DNA of 64,000 bases from Nemopilema nomurai (Eukaryota > Cnidaria > Scyphozoa > Rhizostomeae > Rhizostomatidae): positions 1,922,001 through 1,986,000 of the forward strand of contig ML133394.1 in NCBI GenBank assembly GCA_003864495.1, in the 5' to 3' direction. The notes under the pieces are model-generated. The model saw only the letters and a list, made by a program, of their open reading frames with translations, ran no database searches and was not told the DNA's origin. Both the position numbers and the translations under genes were made by a program. Below are positions 1 through 11,370 of the stretch, piece after piece. Position 1 is the stretch's first letter, and each line of letters starts with the position of its first letter.

Positions 1-305
1 TACCAATGCTATTTATCAACGCAAGAAATCGCTGATGTAACAGTATGTTTGATTTTAGCAGCACTGACATATTAAAGACGAAAAATGCTTTGCTTTAATA
101 AATGCAAAATAAATGCTGTTTACAAGACTCCCAACAACCCTTCCACATTAATAAATAATGATTTCGAAAATAGGACAAGAATACCACCAATAAAAGCCAA
201 TCTGCATCTTCAACGGCAGAGGTAGATGGTGTCCATTTACGACACGTTATTCTAATTTTGAGCAACATAGAACAATTTGTGTGACCAGAAGGCTTTCTCC
301 CAGAA

Positions 306-3300
306 ATGGAAAAGAAAGGGCAGTTGGCTATAATCGTATTGTGCTTAACTAGTACCGTTCTTTCCAATATCGTTAATTTGAACTGTAAAGTCCATGCAGA
401 CTTTAGTGTTGTGCTGGAAGACTTCGTTGACAATTCCGGAATCATAAAGAGGGTTGCATCAAAAGGAAAACGAGAGTGTGTTCTTGAGTGTCTGTCCGTG
501 CAAAGATGCAAGGCAGTGAACTTTCAAAGGGTAGATGGAACGTGTGAACTGATAGAGCGTGGATTAACATCGAATGTGCAGCAGAAGAATGGATGGACAT
601 ATTTGACGACCAATGCTGGCGCAAGGAATGTGAGTACCCCTCCAAGCGCATGTCTTGGGTTCGTAAACGTACTCTTAAGTGCCTGATAAACAGGGGGTCG
701 GGAAAAGCGGGGGATGGGTGGTGTTTGGGACGCTGTGGAAATTATAGGCAGCAGAGGGTCGCAATAAGGGCGAGCTCAGCCAGGAATTGATATAGAAGGG
801 GATTCCTAATAAAAACGGGAGAGATTGGAAAAAGTTCAAAGAGTTAGTGGTGATAACGGTCCTTATAAGAGCGGGGGGTGGGGGCGTGGTTGGGGAAAAA
901 TTGAAAACTGATAATTGGTGGGCCGCTAATTAGGCACCTAAAAGTAGGTAGCAAGCACTTGATGTTAACAGCACATAGTGAAACCAATGTAGGGAGACTT
1001 TTCGTCTATAAATAGTTCTGTTCCAGTACAGAAGGAGTGCCAAGGTATTTAAATTTTACTAGTGGTATTTTGATAACATCGTGCAACTTTCACATACACC
1101 TACATTATATGTTTGCCAGGAACTTTATAATCTATTATCTGATCATGTATTCAAAGTACCATAGTTCGTGCTTTGAAAGATGAGTAAAGGCGAGACTCGT
1201 CGTTTTAGAATGGCTTGAACTGCAGCACCTTGTCACCATGTCAGAATAATGCCCAGTGCGTTGATACATGTGAGGACCCTGGCTACAAATGCATTTGTGA
1301 CAAAATGCACTCAGGATCAGATTGCAAGAGTGTAAGAGGTAAGGTCCTCTATTTTCAGGCAAAATAGATTTATGATCTTTATATTCCAACTAAAAACAAA
1401 ATTCCAAAGACAGATGATTATTACACTTTGTGAATTGAAATCCCGGCAATGCAGTTGGAGGGGACTCTACTTGCCGGGTATGATGAAATGCCACTCTACC
1501 CTACCCTCAAAGTTCTACACATGCCGAATAAACAGCTGTATGTCGCAATGGCATTTAAAGCAGTTTTGTCAATTCTATTTCATTGCATTCTACTTTACAA
1601 TTCAATTTTGAAAGCTTGCCAATATTGGAAAAATGTCATTACACTGTATACTCATGAATCGTTTCCGCATACAGTTTTCGTTTAGTGAGGACTTGCGTTT
1701 AGTAAGGATCAATGTGCTAGGTTTTAAGCTAGTTGATTCTGCGTCTCCTTCAGTTGGTCGGGTGACATTCAGCATTACACAATTATTGGTTTCTAATGTA
1801 TGAAGCACCAGTAATTGATTTATAGAAGTGAACCCGCTGAAAACACCGGAGCTAAATATACAATCTCTTTCATCTGTCTGTGACACAGAACAATAAAAGA
1901 AATTCAAGCACCCAATGACATTTTAGAATGGCTCATTGCATTGCATGAATTGAAATTCGAAATATTTTCGCGAAAGCCTCCTTTTCTTTGATGTCTGAAA
2001 CAAGGCTGGGCATTTTAAAGGAGTAGCAAATATTTTGCTGACGTTGCGCGTTTGCTGACGGGAAGAGGACTGGGTCCAACCAATACCCAGGGCCTTTTGT
2101 AATTACAACAAATGTGACATGTGTTATGTAAATACTAGTAAATAACGAAAGTTATGAAAACTATTACTTCTACTACCACTCTTATCACGATCATTCAAAA
2201 AACGTTTGTAGTGCCATTATCAATGTTATCACAAGCGGTACTTCTTTATCCATTGACAGCACCATAGAAAATACATAAAACTCAAGCAAATCAGACCTGC
2301 TATTTACAGAGATTTTTATGCACGAAAGAACCTACTTGAAAAAATCTTTTTTTAATTCCAGTATTTACATATTAATTTTACAGAGTTTGCCAGCTGCCAA
2401 GAAGCATATGTCAATGGATTTTCAGAAAGTGGCGTGTATAAATTGTCAGGAATGGGATACCATTATTGCGTGATGACGTCACTAGGAGAATGCCGTGGCG
2501 TAGGCTGGACTCTGATCTTAAAGACAAAGGGTACTTCAGTAAGTATAAGTAGTGTTTGTGGGATCAAACTATTCCGGTTGTTAATACATAAGCTCATAGT
2601 TTTTCCTATTCATGAAGTTTATGAAACGAAACATTTCAATGAAATAATGAAATAATATTTTATCGACAAAGACTAGGTTTAATTACGCCGCTGGCTACTG
2701 GACCACCTCCAACACTTTCAACCACGTCTATGCCTTAGATGAGGGCCTAAATGTTGGTCAGGAAGCCAAGTACGATGCTTATAATAAGATGGCTTTTACC
2801 AGTGTTTGCCTTGGCTTCGACGTATCAGGATCAAGGGCATACGTACAAATTGACAGAACAGCCAGCTCTATGCTGAATGCCATAAATTCAGGGTATCAAG
2901 GTAACTATTACGAACATAACTTTCACTTAAACGATTTTAAAAATGTCCATTTATCTCGGAATGGCACGTTTTAAGAAACATTTAATGTATCGTTTATAGA
3001 CCCAAATCTGTCAAGCCAAGGACTAATAATGTCAATGCACTTGACATTAAAAGTCTGTATAGAGGGGCGAAGGAAAAATCTTCTCTTCCGTTTCAACCTT
3101 ATGATCATTAACATATTGAAACGTTGTTGTCATGCTTGTTATGTAATTTTACAAAGTGTCTTGATCACGTGTCTTGATCACGTGTCTTGATCACGTGTCT
3201 CTCTGCCTGGATCCCAAACGCAACAGTTACAGCGACATGTGTCTCTCTGCCTTCACATACTGTAAGTTGCTTTGCACCCATCTTTGCAGGGACAACTCTT

Positions 3301-3564
3301 GGACGTTCGAAATGGCTAAGCATTGTGCCCGGAAGCCAACTTCAGCCATACTGCAATCGTGAAGGTTTTAATGTCCTGGGCAGAGCAGTACGGATTGGCA
3401 TTGCAGCGAACAATGAGAATGAATGTTTGTCTCCGGATTCATACAGTGGCATCGGATTAGGTGACATGTCAAATTGGTGCGGTATCACTGGAACAAAGAC
3501 TGGCAATATTCACTGCTATTTGAAAACTAATATACCGGCTGATGGATTTTTACTCGTAAAATGA
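306..3564 (+). CDS. Secreted PAN-EGF-fibrinogen-like protein, copy A (intact, 370 aa)
   Basis: Five coding exons: 306-629, 1209-1338, 2384-2538, 2672-2900, 3290-3564. All junctions are GT-AG and keep phase; the total is 1113 nt including TGA. Exon 1 gives a hydrophobic signal peptide (MEKKGQLAIIVLCLTSTVLS) and a Cys-containing PAN/apple-type domain. Exon 2 is an EGF-like module with seven cysteines instead of six, the extra one in VDTC. Exons 3-5 form a fibrinogen-like/intelectin-type domain: SCQEAY and GVYKLSG, GVGWTLILK, YWTTSNTF, then CNREGFN, RIGIAANNENEC and SPDSYSGIG, ending in GFLLVK. This C-terminus resembles cnidarian skeletal organic matrix protein 5-like sequences. The product should be extracellular; a lectin-like, innate-immune or matrix role is inference. 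The start is the first ATG before the signal peptide. The acceptor at 2670-2671 (ACAAAG) was chosen over CTAG five bases later because only it preserves the frame. Confidence 0.88.
3155..3202. repeat. Three tandem 13-nt repeats with CACGTG E-boxes (unit A, intron 4)
   Basis: Intron 4 of copy A contains three consecutive copies of TCTTGATCACGTG, each holding a palindromic CACGTG E-box next to TGATCA. The same spot in units B and C has the same array with point changes (TGTTCACGTG, TGATTCACGTG). It may be a simple expansion or a bHLH-binding intronic element; the sequence cannot decide. Confidence 0.75.
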
Positions 3565-6500
3565 GTGTAAAGAGCAGTAGTATAATAACCGTAAGAAGTG
3601 TAAGACCACTCCGCTAAGACACAGAGCAATGCTCCAAGTCACATTTTCACAAACTTATTTACGAAATTTCATCAATATATTCATTTATTTATGCAACACG
3701 AGTTGATGACTTAGGGGTATCCACAATCCTCAAATAGAGGCATTTAAATCGGATAGACGCAAAAACCAGACCATTAATCATTTTCGGGCAACATTAGTGC
3801 TTGAAAAACCAAACATCTTTTCAGCACCTGCAATGGCTTAGATATGACGTGAGACCCCATTCGAAACATGCCACCAAGAGAGCACGCAAGGGTCATTATA
3901 TGTGTGGTGCTTGATGCCTTCTGTTCTTATAGATAAGTACGATTATAGGCATCTGAAGTGGTAGAGAACGTGCAGCCCAACCCGACCAAGTTGGTCCCCG
4001 TCAATTTCATTATTAATCCACAATTTTGTTCATTCTGTCGAGTAGTTAACTGAAACAGAACTTTATTTTGCAAACACTTCCCAAAATTTTTTAGTTACGA
4101 TCACCGAATTATTTAATAGAATTTTGAGACACGACTCTCTCAGCAAATGACGACTGCAAGAAAATTGCGCATACTGGATCACTGATCGTTAATGCAATAC
4201 TTGTTCGAGCCATACTCTTTGTATTTACACGAAGTTCTCGTATAATCGTAGGATCATGAATCGCCCACATCGTATGCCTTATTCTTAATTATGTCGTAGC
4301 ACCTAGTTCCAATCGAAAATACACGACAAGATGTTATGTTAGAGAGGGTGTTAAATAGTTGCATGATGCCTAAATATTGAGTGCTTGAATATTAGTTATT
4401 GAATAAATTAGACAGCTCTTTCGTAATGTCTTTTGCAGTTACCTTGGTACTTTTTGGTAGCCAAAAATGTGTCGAAACTCACTTTTGTATGACGCAAACT
4501 GTGCTGTTCAAGTTAGTGTCTAGAATCTAGCTTTATTGCATTAGGTTGTCAAAAGTTTTAGAAAAATATTCTACACTGTTGCACTGTAGTTATCTGCTAC
4601 TGGGGTCCTGTCTTTACTGCGTAGCATATGGCAAAGAACGTTTCTACGACCAATCAACTCTCTACAATCCTCCCCCTTCACCTCTTCTGCCTCGCCAGCC
4701 CATCTTTGTGACAACTGGCACACCTCAGTACTTCACAAATTTTAAATCAGTAATCCATAATGAAAGATCTGTCACAATTTGGCCTTTTCCGTTTTGTGAC
4801 CCCTAGAAATGACATAGACAAACTGTCACGAATAAATTGCTTAACCAAAGCGACTATAGCACAGAACAGGCACGTAGGAACCGGGAGGGCTGGGGTGCAG
4901 CAGCCCCCAATAATTGTCAACAAACTGCAGTATTTTTCCTTTATATCGGTGTACTGAATGAGAGGGAATACAATGGGCAGCAACATACTGTTTTGTTCTA
5001 TCATCCAATCTTTGACTAGTGCGTCCTACATACCGAGCTTCACATCGGCAACATAATTCGTAAACGACTAAACTTTTTTTGAGGGCAGGAACGCAATCCT
5101 TTTGGGTGGATATTGTGTGGAGGAAAACATGGTCTTAGCATTGTAGGCCACACGAGGATTCACAGCTGAATAGCAGGAAGAAGAGAAAAACAACAGTGCG
5201 ATGCATTTCAGTTTCAAAGAAGATAAAGATACGCTCCTTTGACTGAGCCATTTTGCAAAAAGCCATTGTTTGTTTACACTGAGGACTATTTTAAGATTTT
5301 GCCGAGGCATTGAATGCTAATGGAAGACCAAAAGCGTAGCCTTTGAACGATTACAAACTACTGTAAGACACTTAAAACTCTTGGAATTAAATGAATCTTT
5401 GCTGAATGTACGATGCCTCACGCTTCAAACATCTAGCTTATTTTCAATGGAGAGACAAACCTCTTTCATTTTTGCCCAGACCTTGTCATGATGAGAAAAG
5501 CTTTTAAACTGGCAAGAAAACATTGCAGTAGAAAAATGATGCCACTAACACATTCATGATATTGTTTTGGGAAATATCCGGATGCTTTTTGCACAGCTAT
5601 GTCCATTTTTCTTGCTTTTGACTACTTGTTTCCACCTACTCTTACTAAAATTTATTGTCACGAAATAACAAATAAATTCATACTGAAACAGGAATTGCAG
5701 AACCAGGGCCCCGCGATAAAGTTCAAGGTGTAATTTTTAGTTTCTTTGCAAATAATGCTAAAATTAGCAAAGGGTGTCCCAATGTTGGCAAGAACAAACT
5801 TATTCTTTTTTAAAAAGAGGCAAGAAAAATGTTCTCAACATATCATCAGAAATGTCGAAAATTCTTTATTCAAAATTGCTCCCTCCTTTTTTTTACGGAC
5901 CGGATAATTGGAATCCGGATAAACGAGGGTCGGATAATTGAATAAGTACTGTAAACCTTTACTTGCTGGTCCTCTTTGAATTCTTTTTTACTAAAATTGT
6001 CCACCTTAGAAAAAAATGTCCTACTCTCCTGCCGTGGTAAGCAAAAGCGTTTTTATATTATTGAAATGGCTTTTAAATAACAGTAAGAAAGATTAGGCTG
6101 CACAGATCGAAATTTGGTTTCCACTGGAAAGAGTAAATTTTTCATCGCTTTGTTGGTAATCCAACTCTTTCTTTTAATTAAAATTTCTACATGGAAATTA
6201 ATCGCATAAAATATTCGCTGTAGAATTTGCCTCAATCCCTCTTCAGATTATGCCATACTTAACACTTGCCTTACCATCTAATGTCACGGTTACCTTTTAT
6301 CACAACCAGTTTACTAACCCAATTCTGATATTATAGCAGAGATATTTTGCTCCCCGTGGGAATACAGGATTCAATGGGTAGTGTAGAAGCCGAAATGATA
6401 GTCGCTTCCAAAGATGCCATAGATTGTTACCTGATTATAATGCTCAGTAGTAGGGCTTTGCAGTGTCGTATGTGAACTAAAAAAGAAATGGGTTGCATGA

Positions 6501-7809
6501 ATAACGAATGCAGCATAGCAAATTCATACTTAAAGTGACACCTCATTTTGCACCTCATACAAAAACCAAGAAATTCATACAAATATACACCTCATTTTGC
6601 AAAAATAGCTGCATGTATATTTTCAACTACGACAGGTAGCCTACCGTTATTAAGTTTTAATTACCCGAGACTTGTGATGTATTTGTCTCTACCTGTGTAT
6701 TGACTAAAGCGTCAAGTAGCGATAGAAAGTCAAAACGGCCTCATCAATAATGCATTTAGTGTAACAAACTATTGTTGGTATACAAGCGGGAGCAGAAAGC
6801 ATCTTGCGATCGTTTCGTTTCAATACGATCCAAACATAAGGTTGTATGCGAATGTAATCTATAAACTAACATTGCTTATTGTAAGATGACAAAAAACGGG
6901 AGAAAGATAGGAAGACATTGCAAGCGGGGAATTCTTTCTATACCAAGTCTACCTTTGTCGTTTGATCAAGGCGAAGGCTTCTCTTATTAGCAGCAATGTC
7001 CCGTCAGAGATTTCAGAGAAATTCATTTTCCTAACGTCACAAACTCTTTGACGTCGAGTTAAATCTTCTGTCACAAAACACCATCTTACTAACTGACTGC
7101 CAAAGTTCCCCTATGGGTTGTTTATCAGGTTAGAACAGATTTGAGGAATAAAATGAAAGAAGTGGAACAGAGTGGGTGGAGAGAATAATCGATTATGTAA
7201 GCAATGTCCGATCAATATTAGCAGTCGGCTGGCACAAATAGTGAACCATAAGGCATATATCAAGCTTAGGGCGACAAATTGGTACTTTAGAAACCTGAAA
7301 CAGAGCAATGTAAAACATGATGACGCATACTTAACTAGAGAAATATGAAGCACCACAGCATCATAGCAACAGCTGTTGCCATTCAACATTGTTATGACAG
7401 AATCAAAAGCCATATCTATTCATTGCCTGGAAGGCATAATTCAACATCGATTTTATCGATTTTTAATAGATCTGCTGGTGATTATATTGTGAAGCCAATA
7501 ACTACCGCCGTCATTTTGCTGGTGCCTAGAAGATGACAGATAGTGTCCATACTGCTATGGTCCGCCTATACCTATGCCTTATTCCTATGCAAGTTTTTCC
7601 CACCAAGTTGAAAACACGCTTCGGAATGCAAAATGATACACATTTGTCGTCATTTTCCAATCATTGAATCATTTTGCAATCATTGAATCATTTTCCGATT
7701 ATTGATCCTTTTTGTGATCATTAAACCACCTAGCGCTTTGCGATACTTCATTGAGTCATATTCATCCACATCTCGCCTTGTGATTCAATTTTCTAATGCT
7801 AGTTGTAAA
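3565..7809. other. 3' half of unit A: no supported gene
   Basis: This is AT-rich sequence downstream of copy A. Apart from the Penelope-like fragment it holds only short repeats: CGGATAATTG motifs near 5895-5940, ACCTCATTTTGCA repeats near 6540-6600, and an imperfect 18-19 nt direct repeat (CAATCATTGAATCATTTT) near 7655-7700. Short ORFs such as 4546-4806 lack family motifs and splice context, and are alike in all units only because the units are alike. The last part must include the promoter and 5' UTR of copy B, but I see no clear TATA box there. Confidence 0.6.
4855..5165 (-). mobile_element. Degenerate Penelope-like element fragment (GIY-YIG region), unit A
   Basis: The - strand encodes pieces reading NPRVAYNAKTMF, then (in another frame) SLVVYELCCRC and EARYVGRTSQRLDDRTKQYV. 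These match the linker and start of the GIY-YIG endonuclease of Penelope-like retroelements (a VY..C..C spacer followed by Y-V/I-G-R-T). The frame is broken near 5125 by a one-base difference in an A run relative to unit B. No reverse transcriptase is recognisable, so this is a dead remnant carried along by the duplication. Confidence 0.65.
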
Positions 7810-8114
7810 TACCAATGCTATTTATCAACGCAAGAAATCGCTGATGTAACAGTATGTTTGATTTTAGCAGCACTGACATATTAAAGACGAAAAATGCTTT
7901 GCTTTAATAAATGCAAAATAAATGCTGTTTACAAGACTCCCAACAACCCTTCCACATTAATAAATAATGATTTCGAAAATAGGACAAGAATACCACCAAT
8001 AAAAGCCAATCTGCATCTTCAACGGCAGAGGTAGATGGTGTCCATTTACGACACGTTATTCTAATTTTGAGCAACATAGAACAATTTGTGTGACCAGAAG
8101 GCTTTCTCCCAGAA

Positions 8115-11100
8115 ATGGAAAAGAAAGGGCAGTTGGCTATAATCGTATTGTGCTTAACTAGTACCGTTCTTTCCAATATCGTTAATTTGAACTGTAAAGT
8201 CCATGCAGACTTTAGTGTTGTGCTGGAAGACTTCGTTGACAATTCCGGAATCATAAAGAGGGTTGCATCAAAAGGAAAACGAGAGTGTGTTCTTGAGTGT
8301 CTGTCCGTGCAAAGATGCAAGGCAGTGAACTTTCAAAGGGTAGATGGAACGTGTGAACTGATAGAGCGTGGATTAACAGCGAATGTGCAGCAGAAGAATG
8401 GATGGACATATTTGACGACCAATGCTGGCGCAAGGAATGTGAGTACCCCTCCAAGCGCATGTCTTGGGTTCGTAAACGTACTCTTAAGTGCCTGATAAAC
8501 AGGGGGTCGGGAAAAGCGGGGGATGGGTGGTGTTTGGGACGCTGTGGAAATTATAGGCAGCAGAGGGTCGCAATAAGGGCGAGCTCAGCCAGGAATTGAT
8601 ATAGAAGGGGATTCCTAATAAAAACGGGAGAGATTGGAAAAAGTTCAACGAGTTAGTGGTGATAACGGTCCTTATAAGAGCGGGGGGTGGGGGCGTGGTT
8701 GGGGAAAAATTGAAAACTGATAATTGGTGGGCCGCTAATTAGGCACCTAAAAGTAGGTAGCAAGCACTTGATGTTAACAGCACATAGTGAAACCAATGTA
8801 GGGAGACTTTTCGTCTATAAATAGTTCTGTTCCAGTACAGAAGGAGTGCCAAGGTATTTAAATTTTACCTAGTGGTATTTTGATAACATCGTGCAACTTT
8901 CACATACACCTACATTATATGTTTGCCAGGAACTTTATAATCTATATCTGATCATGTATTCAAAGTACCATAGTTCGTGCTTTGAAAGATGAGTAAAGGC
9001 GAGACTCGTCCTTTTAGAATGGCTTGAACTGCAGCACCTTGTCACCATGTCAGAATAATGCCCAGTGCGTTGATACATGTGAGGACCCTGGCTACAAATG
9101 CATTTGTGACAAAATGCACTCAGGATCAGATTGCAAGAGTGTAAGAGGTAAGGTCCTCTATTTTCAGGCAAAATAGATTTATGATCTTTATATTCCAACT
9201 AAAAACAAAATTCCAAAGACAGATGATTATTACACTTTGTGAATTGAAATCCCGGCAATGCAGTTGGAGGGGACTCTACTTGCCGGGTATGATGAAATGC
9301 CACTCTACCCTACCCTCAAAGTTCTACACATGCCGAATAAACAGCTGTATGTCGCAATGGCATTTAAAGCAAGTTTTGTCAATTCTATTTCATTGCATTC
9401 TACTTTACAATTCAATTTTGAAAGCTTGCCAATATTGGAAAAATGTCATTACACTGTATACTCATGAATCGTTTCCGCATACAGTTTTCGTTTAGTGAGG
9501 ACTTGCGTTTAGTAAGGATCAATGTGCTAGGTTTTAAGCTAGTTGATTCTGCGTCTCCTTCAGTTGGTCGGGTGACATTCAGCATTACACAATTATTGGT
9601 TTCTAATGTATGAAGCACCAGTAATTGATTTATAGAAGTGAACCCGCTGAAAACACCGGAGCTAAATATACAATCTCTTTCATCTGTCTGTGACACAGAA
9701 CAATAAAAGAAATTCAAGCACCCAATGACATTTTAGAATGGCTCATTGCATTGCATGAATTGAAATTCGAAATATTTTCGCGAAAGCCTCCTTTTCTTTG
9801 ATGTCTGAAACAAGGCTGGGCATTTTAAAGGAGTAGCAAATATTTTGCTGACGTTGCGCGTTTGCTGACGGGAAGAGGACTGGGTCCAACCAATACCCAG
9901 GGCCTTTTCTAATTACAACCAAATGACATGTGTTATGTAAATACTAGTAAATAACGAAAGTTATGAAAACTTCTACTACCACTCTTATCACGATCATTCA
10001 AAAAACGTTTGTAGTGCCATTATCAATGTTATCACAAGCGGTACTTCTTTATCCATTGACAGCACCATAGAAAATACATAAAACTCAAGCAAATCAGACC
10101 TGCTATTTACAGAGATTTTTATGCACGAAAGAACCTACTTGAAAAAATCTTTTTTTAATTCCAGTATTTACATATTAATTTTACAGAGTTTGCCAGCTGC
10201 CAAGAAGCATATGTCAATGGATTTTCAGAAAGTGGCGTGTATAAATTGTCAGGAATGGGATACCATTATTGCGTGATGACGTCACTAGGAGAATGCCGTG
10301 GCGTAGGCTGGACTCTGATCTTAAAGACAAAGGGTACTTCAGTAAGTATAAGTAGTGTTTGTGGGATCAAACTATTCCGGTTGTTAATACATAAGCTCAT
10401 AGTTTTTCCTATTCATGAAGTTTATGAAACGAAACATTTCAATGAAATAATGAAATAATATTTTATCGACAAAGACTAGGTTTAATTACGCCGCTGGCTA
10501 CTGGACCACCTCCAACACTTTCAACCACGTCTATGCCTTAAATGAGGGCCTAAATGTTGGTCAGGAAGCCAAGTACGATGCTTATAATAAGATGGCTTTT
10601 ACCAGTGTTTGCCTTGGCTTCGACGTATCAGGAAAGGCATACGTACAAATTGACAGAACAGCCAGCTCTATGCTGAATGCCATAAATTCAGGGTATCAAG
10701 GTAACTTATACGAACATAACTTTCACTTAAACGATTTTAAAAAATGTCATTTATCTCGGAATGGCACGTTTTAAGAAACAATTAATGTATCGTTTATATA
10801 GAACAAATCTGTCAAGCCAAGGACTATAATGTCAATGCACTTGACATTAAAAGTCTGTATAGAGGGGCGAAGGAAAAATCTCTCTCTTCCGTTTCAACCG
10901 TTTCATTAAACATTAACATATTGAAACGTTGTTGTCATGCTTGTTATGTAATTTTACAAAGTGTCTTGTTCACGTGTCTTGATTCACGTGTCTTGATCAC
11001 GTGTCTCTCTGCCTGGCCACAAACGCAACAGTTACAGCGACATGTGTCTCTCTGCCTTCACATACTGTAAGTTGCTTTGCACCCATCTTTGCAGGGACAA

Positions 11101-11370
11101 CTCTTGGACGTTCGAAATGGCTAAGCATTGTGCCCGGAAGCCAACTTCAAGCCATACTGCAATCGTGAAGGTTTTAATGTCCTGGGCAGAGCAGTACGGA
11201 TTGGCATTGCAGCGAACAATGAGAATGAATGTTTCTCCGGATTCATACAGTGGCATCGGAATAGGTGACATGTCAAATTGGTGCGGTATCACTGGAACAA
11301 AGACTGGCAATTTTTCACTGCTTTTTTGAAAACTAATATACCGGCTGATGGATTTTTACTCGTAAAATGA
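8115..11370 (+). pseudogene. PAN-EGF-fibrinogen-like gene, copy B (frameshifted in exon 5)
   Basis: Exons equivalent to copy A are 8115-8438, 9018-9147, 10187-10341, 10475-10700 and 11095-11370. Exons 1-4 are open; exon 4 is one codon shorter than in A (GGAAAGGCA for GGATCAAGGGCA). In exon 5 an extra A (CTTCAAGCC for CTTCAGCC) shifts the frame and gives an early TGA soon after the SQLQ motif. Further indels follow: loss of two bases at GAATGTTTCTCC and extra Ts in two T runs near 11310-11326. As written it would lose the CNREGFN region and the rest of the fibrinogen-like domain. Because nearly all lesions are homopolymer indels in a long repeat, assembly error is a serious alternative to real pseudogenisation. 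Confidence 0.75.
10967..11010. repeat. E-box 13-nt repeats, unit B intron 4
   Basis: This is the counterpart of the unit A array: three CACGTG-containing repeats with one substitution (TTGTTCACGTG) and one inserted T (TTGATTCACGTG). The motif core CACGTG is unchanged in all three. Confidence 0.65.

Larger units (their letters stand above)
1..7809. repeat. Tandem unit A (about 7.8 kb, full length)
   Basis: The sequence beginning TACCAATGCTATTTATC at base 1 recurs at 7810 and at 15617, and everything between is nearly identical by eye, so this is a large head-to-tail segmental duplication. Unit A carries gene copy A (306-3564), introns included, a decayed Penelope-like fragment (about 4855-5165, - strand) and about 2.5 kb of AT-rich sequence with no gene. 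Differences between units are scattered substitutions and many one-base indels in homopolymers. The array probably continues to the left of the window, because base 1 falls inside a unit. Confidence 0.95.

Noticed and set aside
95..511. 138-codon - strand ORF over exon 1 of copy A (and equivalents at 7904-8320 and 15711-16127)
   Set aside because: It is antisense to the phase-consistent signal peptide/PAN exon, shows no domain, and recurs only because the units are duplicated.
2677..2900. Alternative acceptor CTAG at 2675-2676 for exon 4 of copy A
   Set aside because: It puts GTT TAA at the exon start in the required phase; the acceptor at 2670-2671 keeps TRFNYAAGYW open.
4546..4806. 86-codon ORF present in all three units
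   Set aside because: Its identity across units follows from recent duplication, it begins at TTG, and no motif or splice context supports it.
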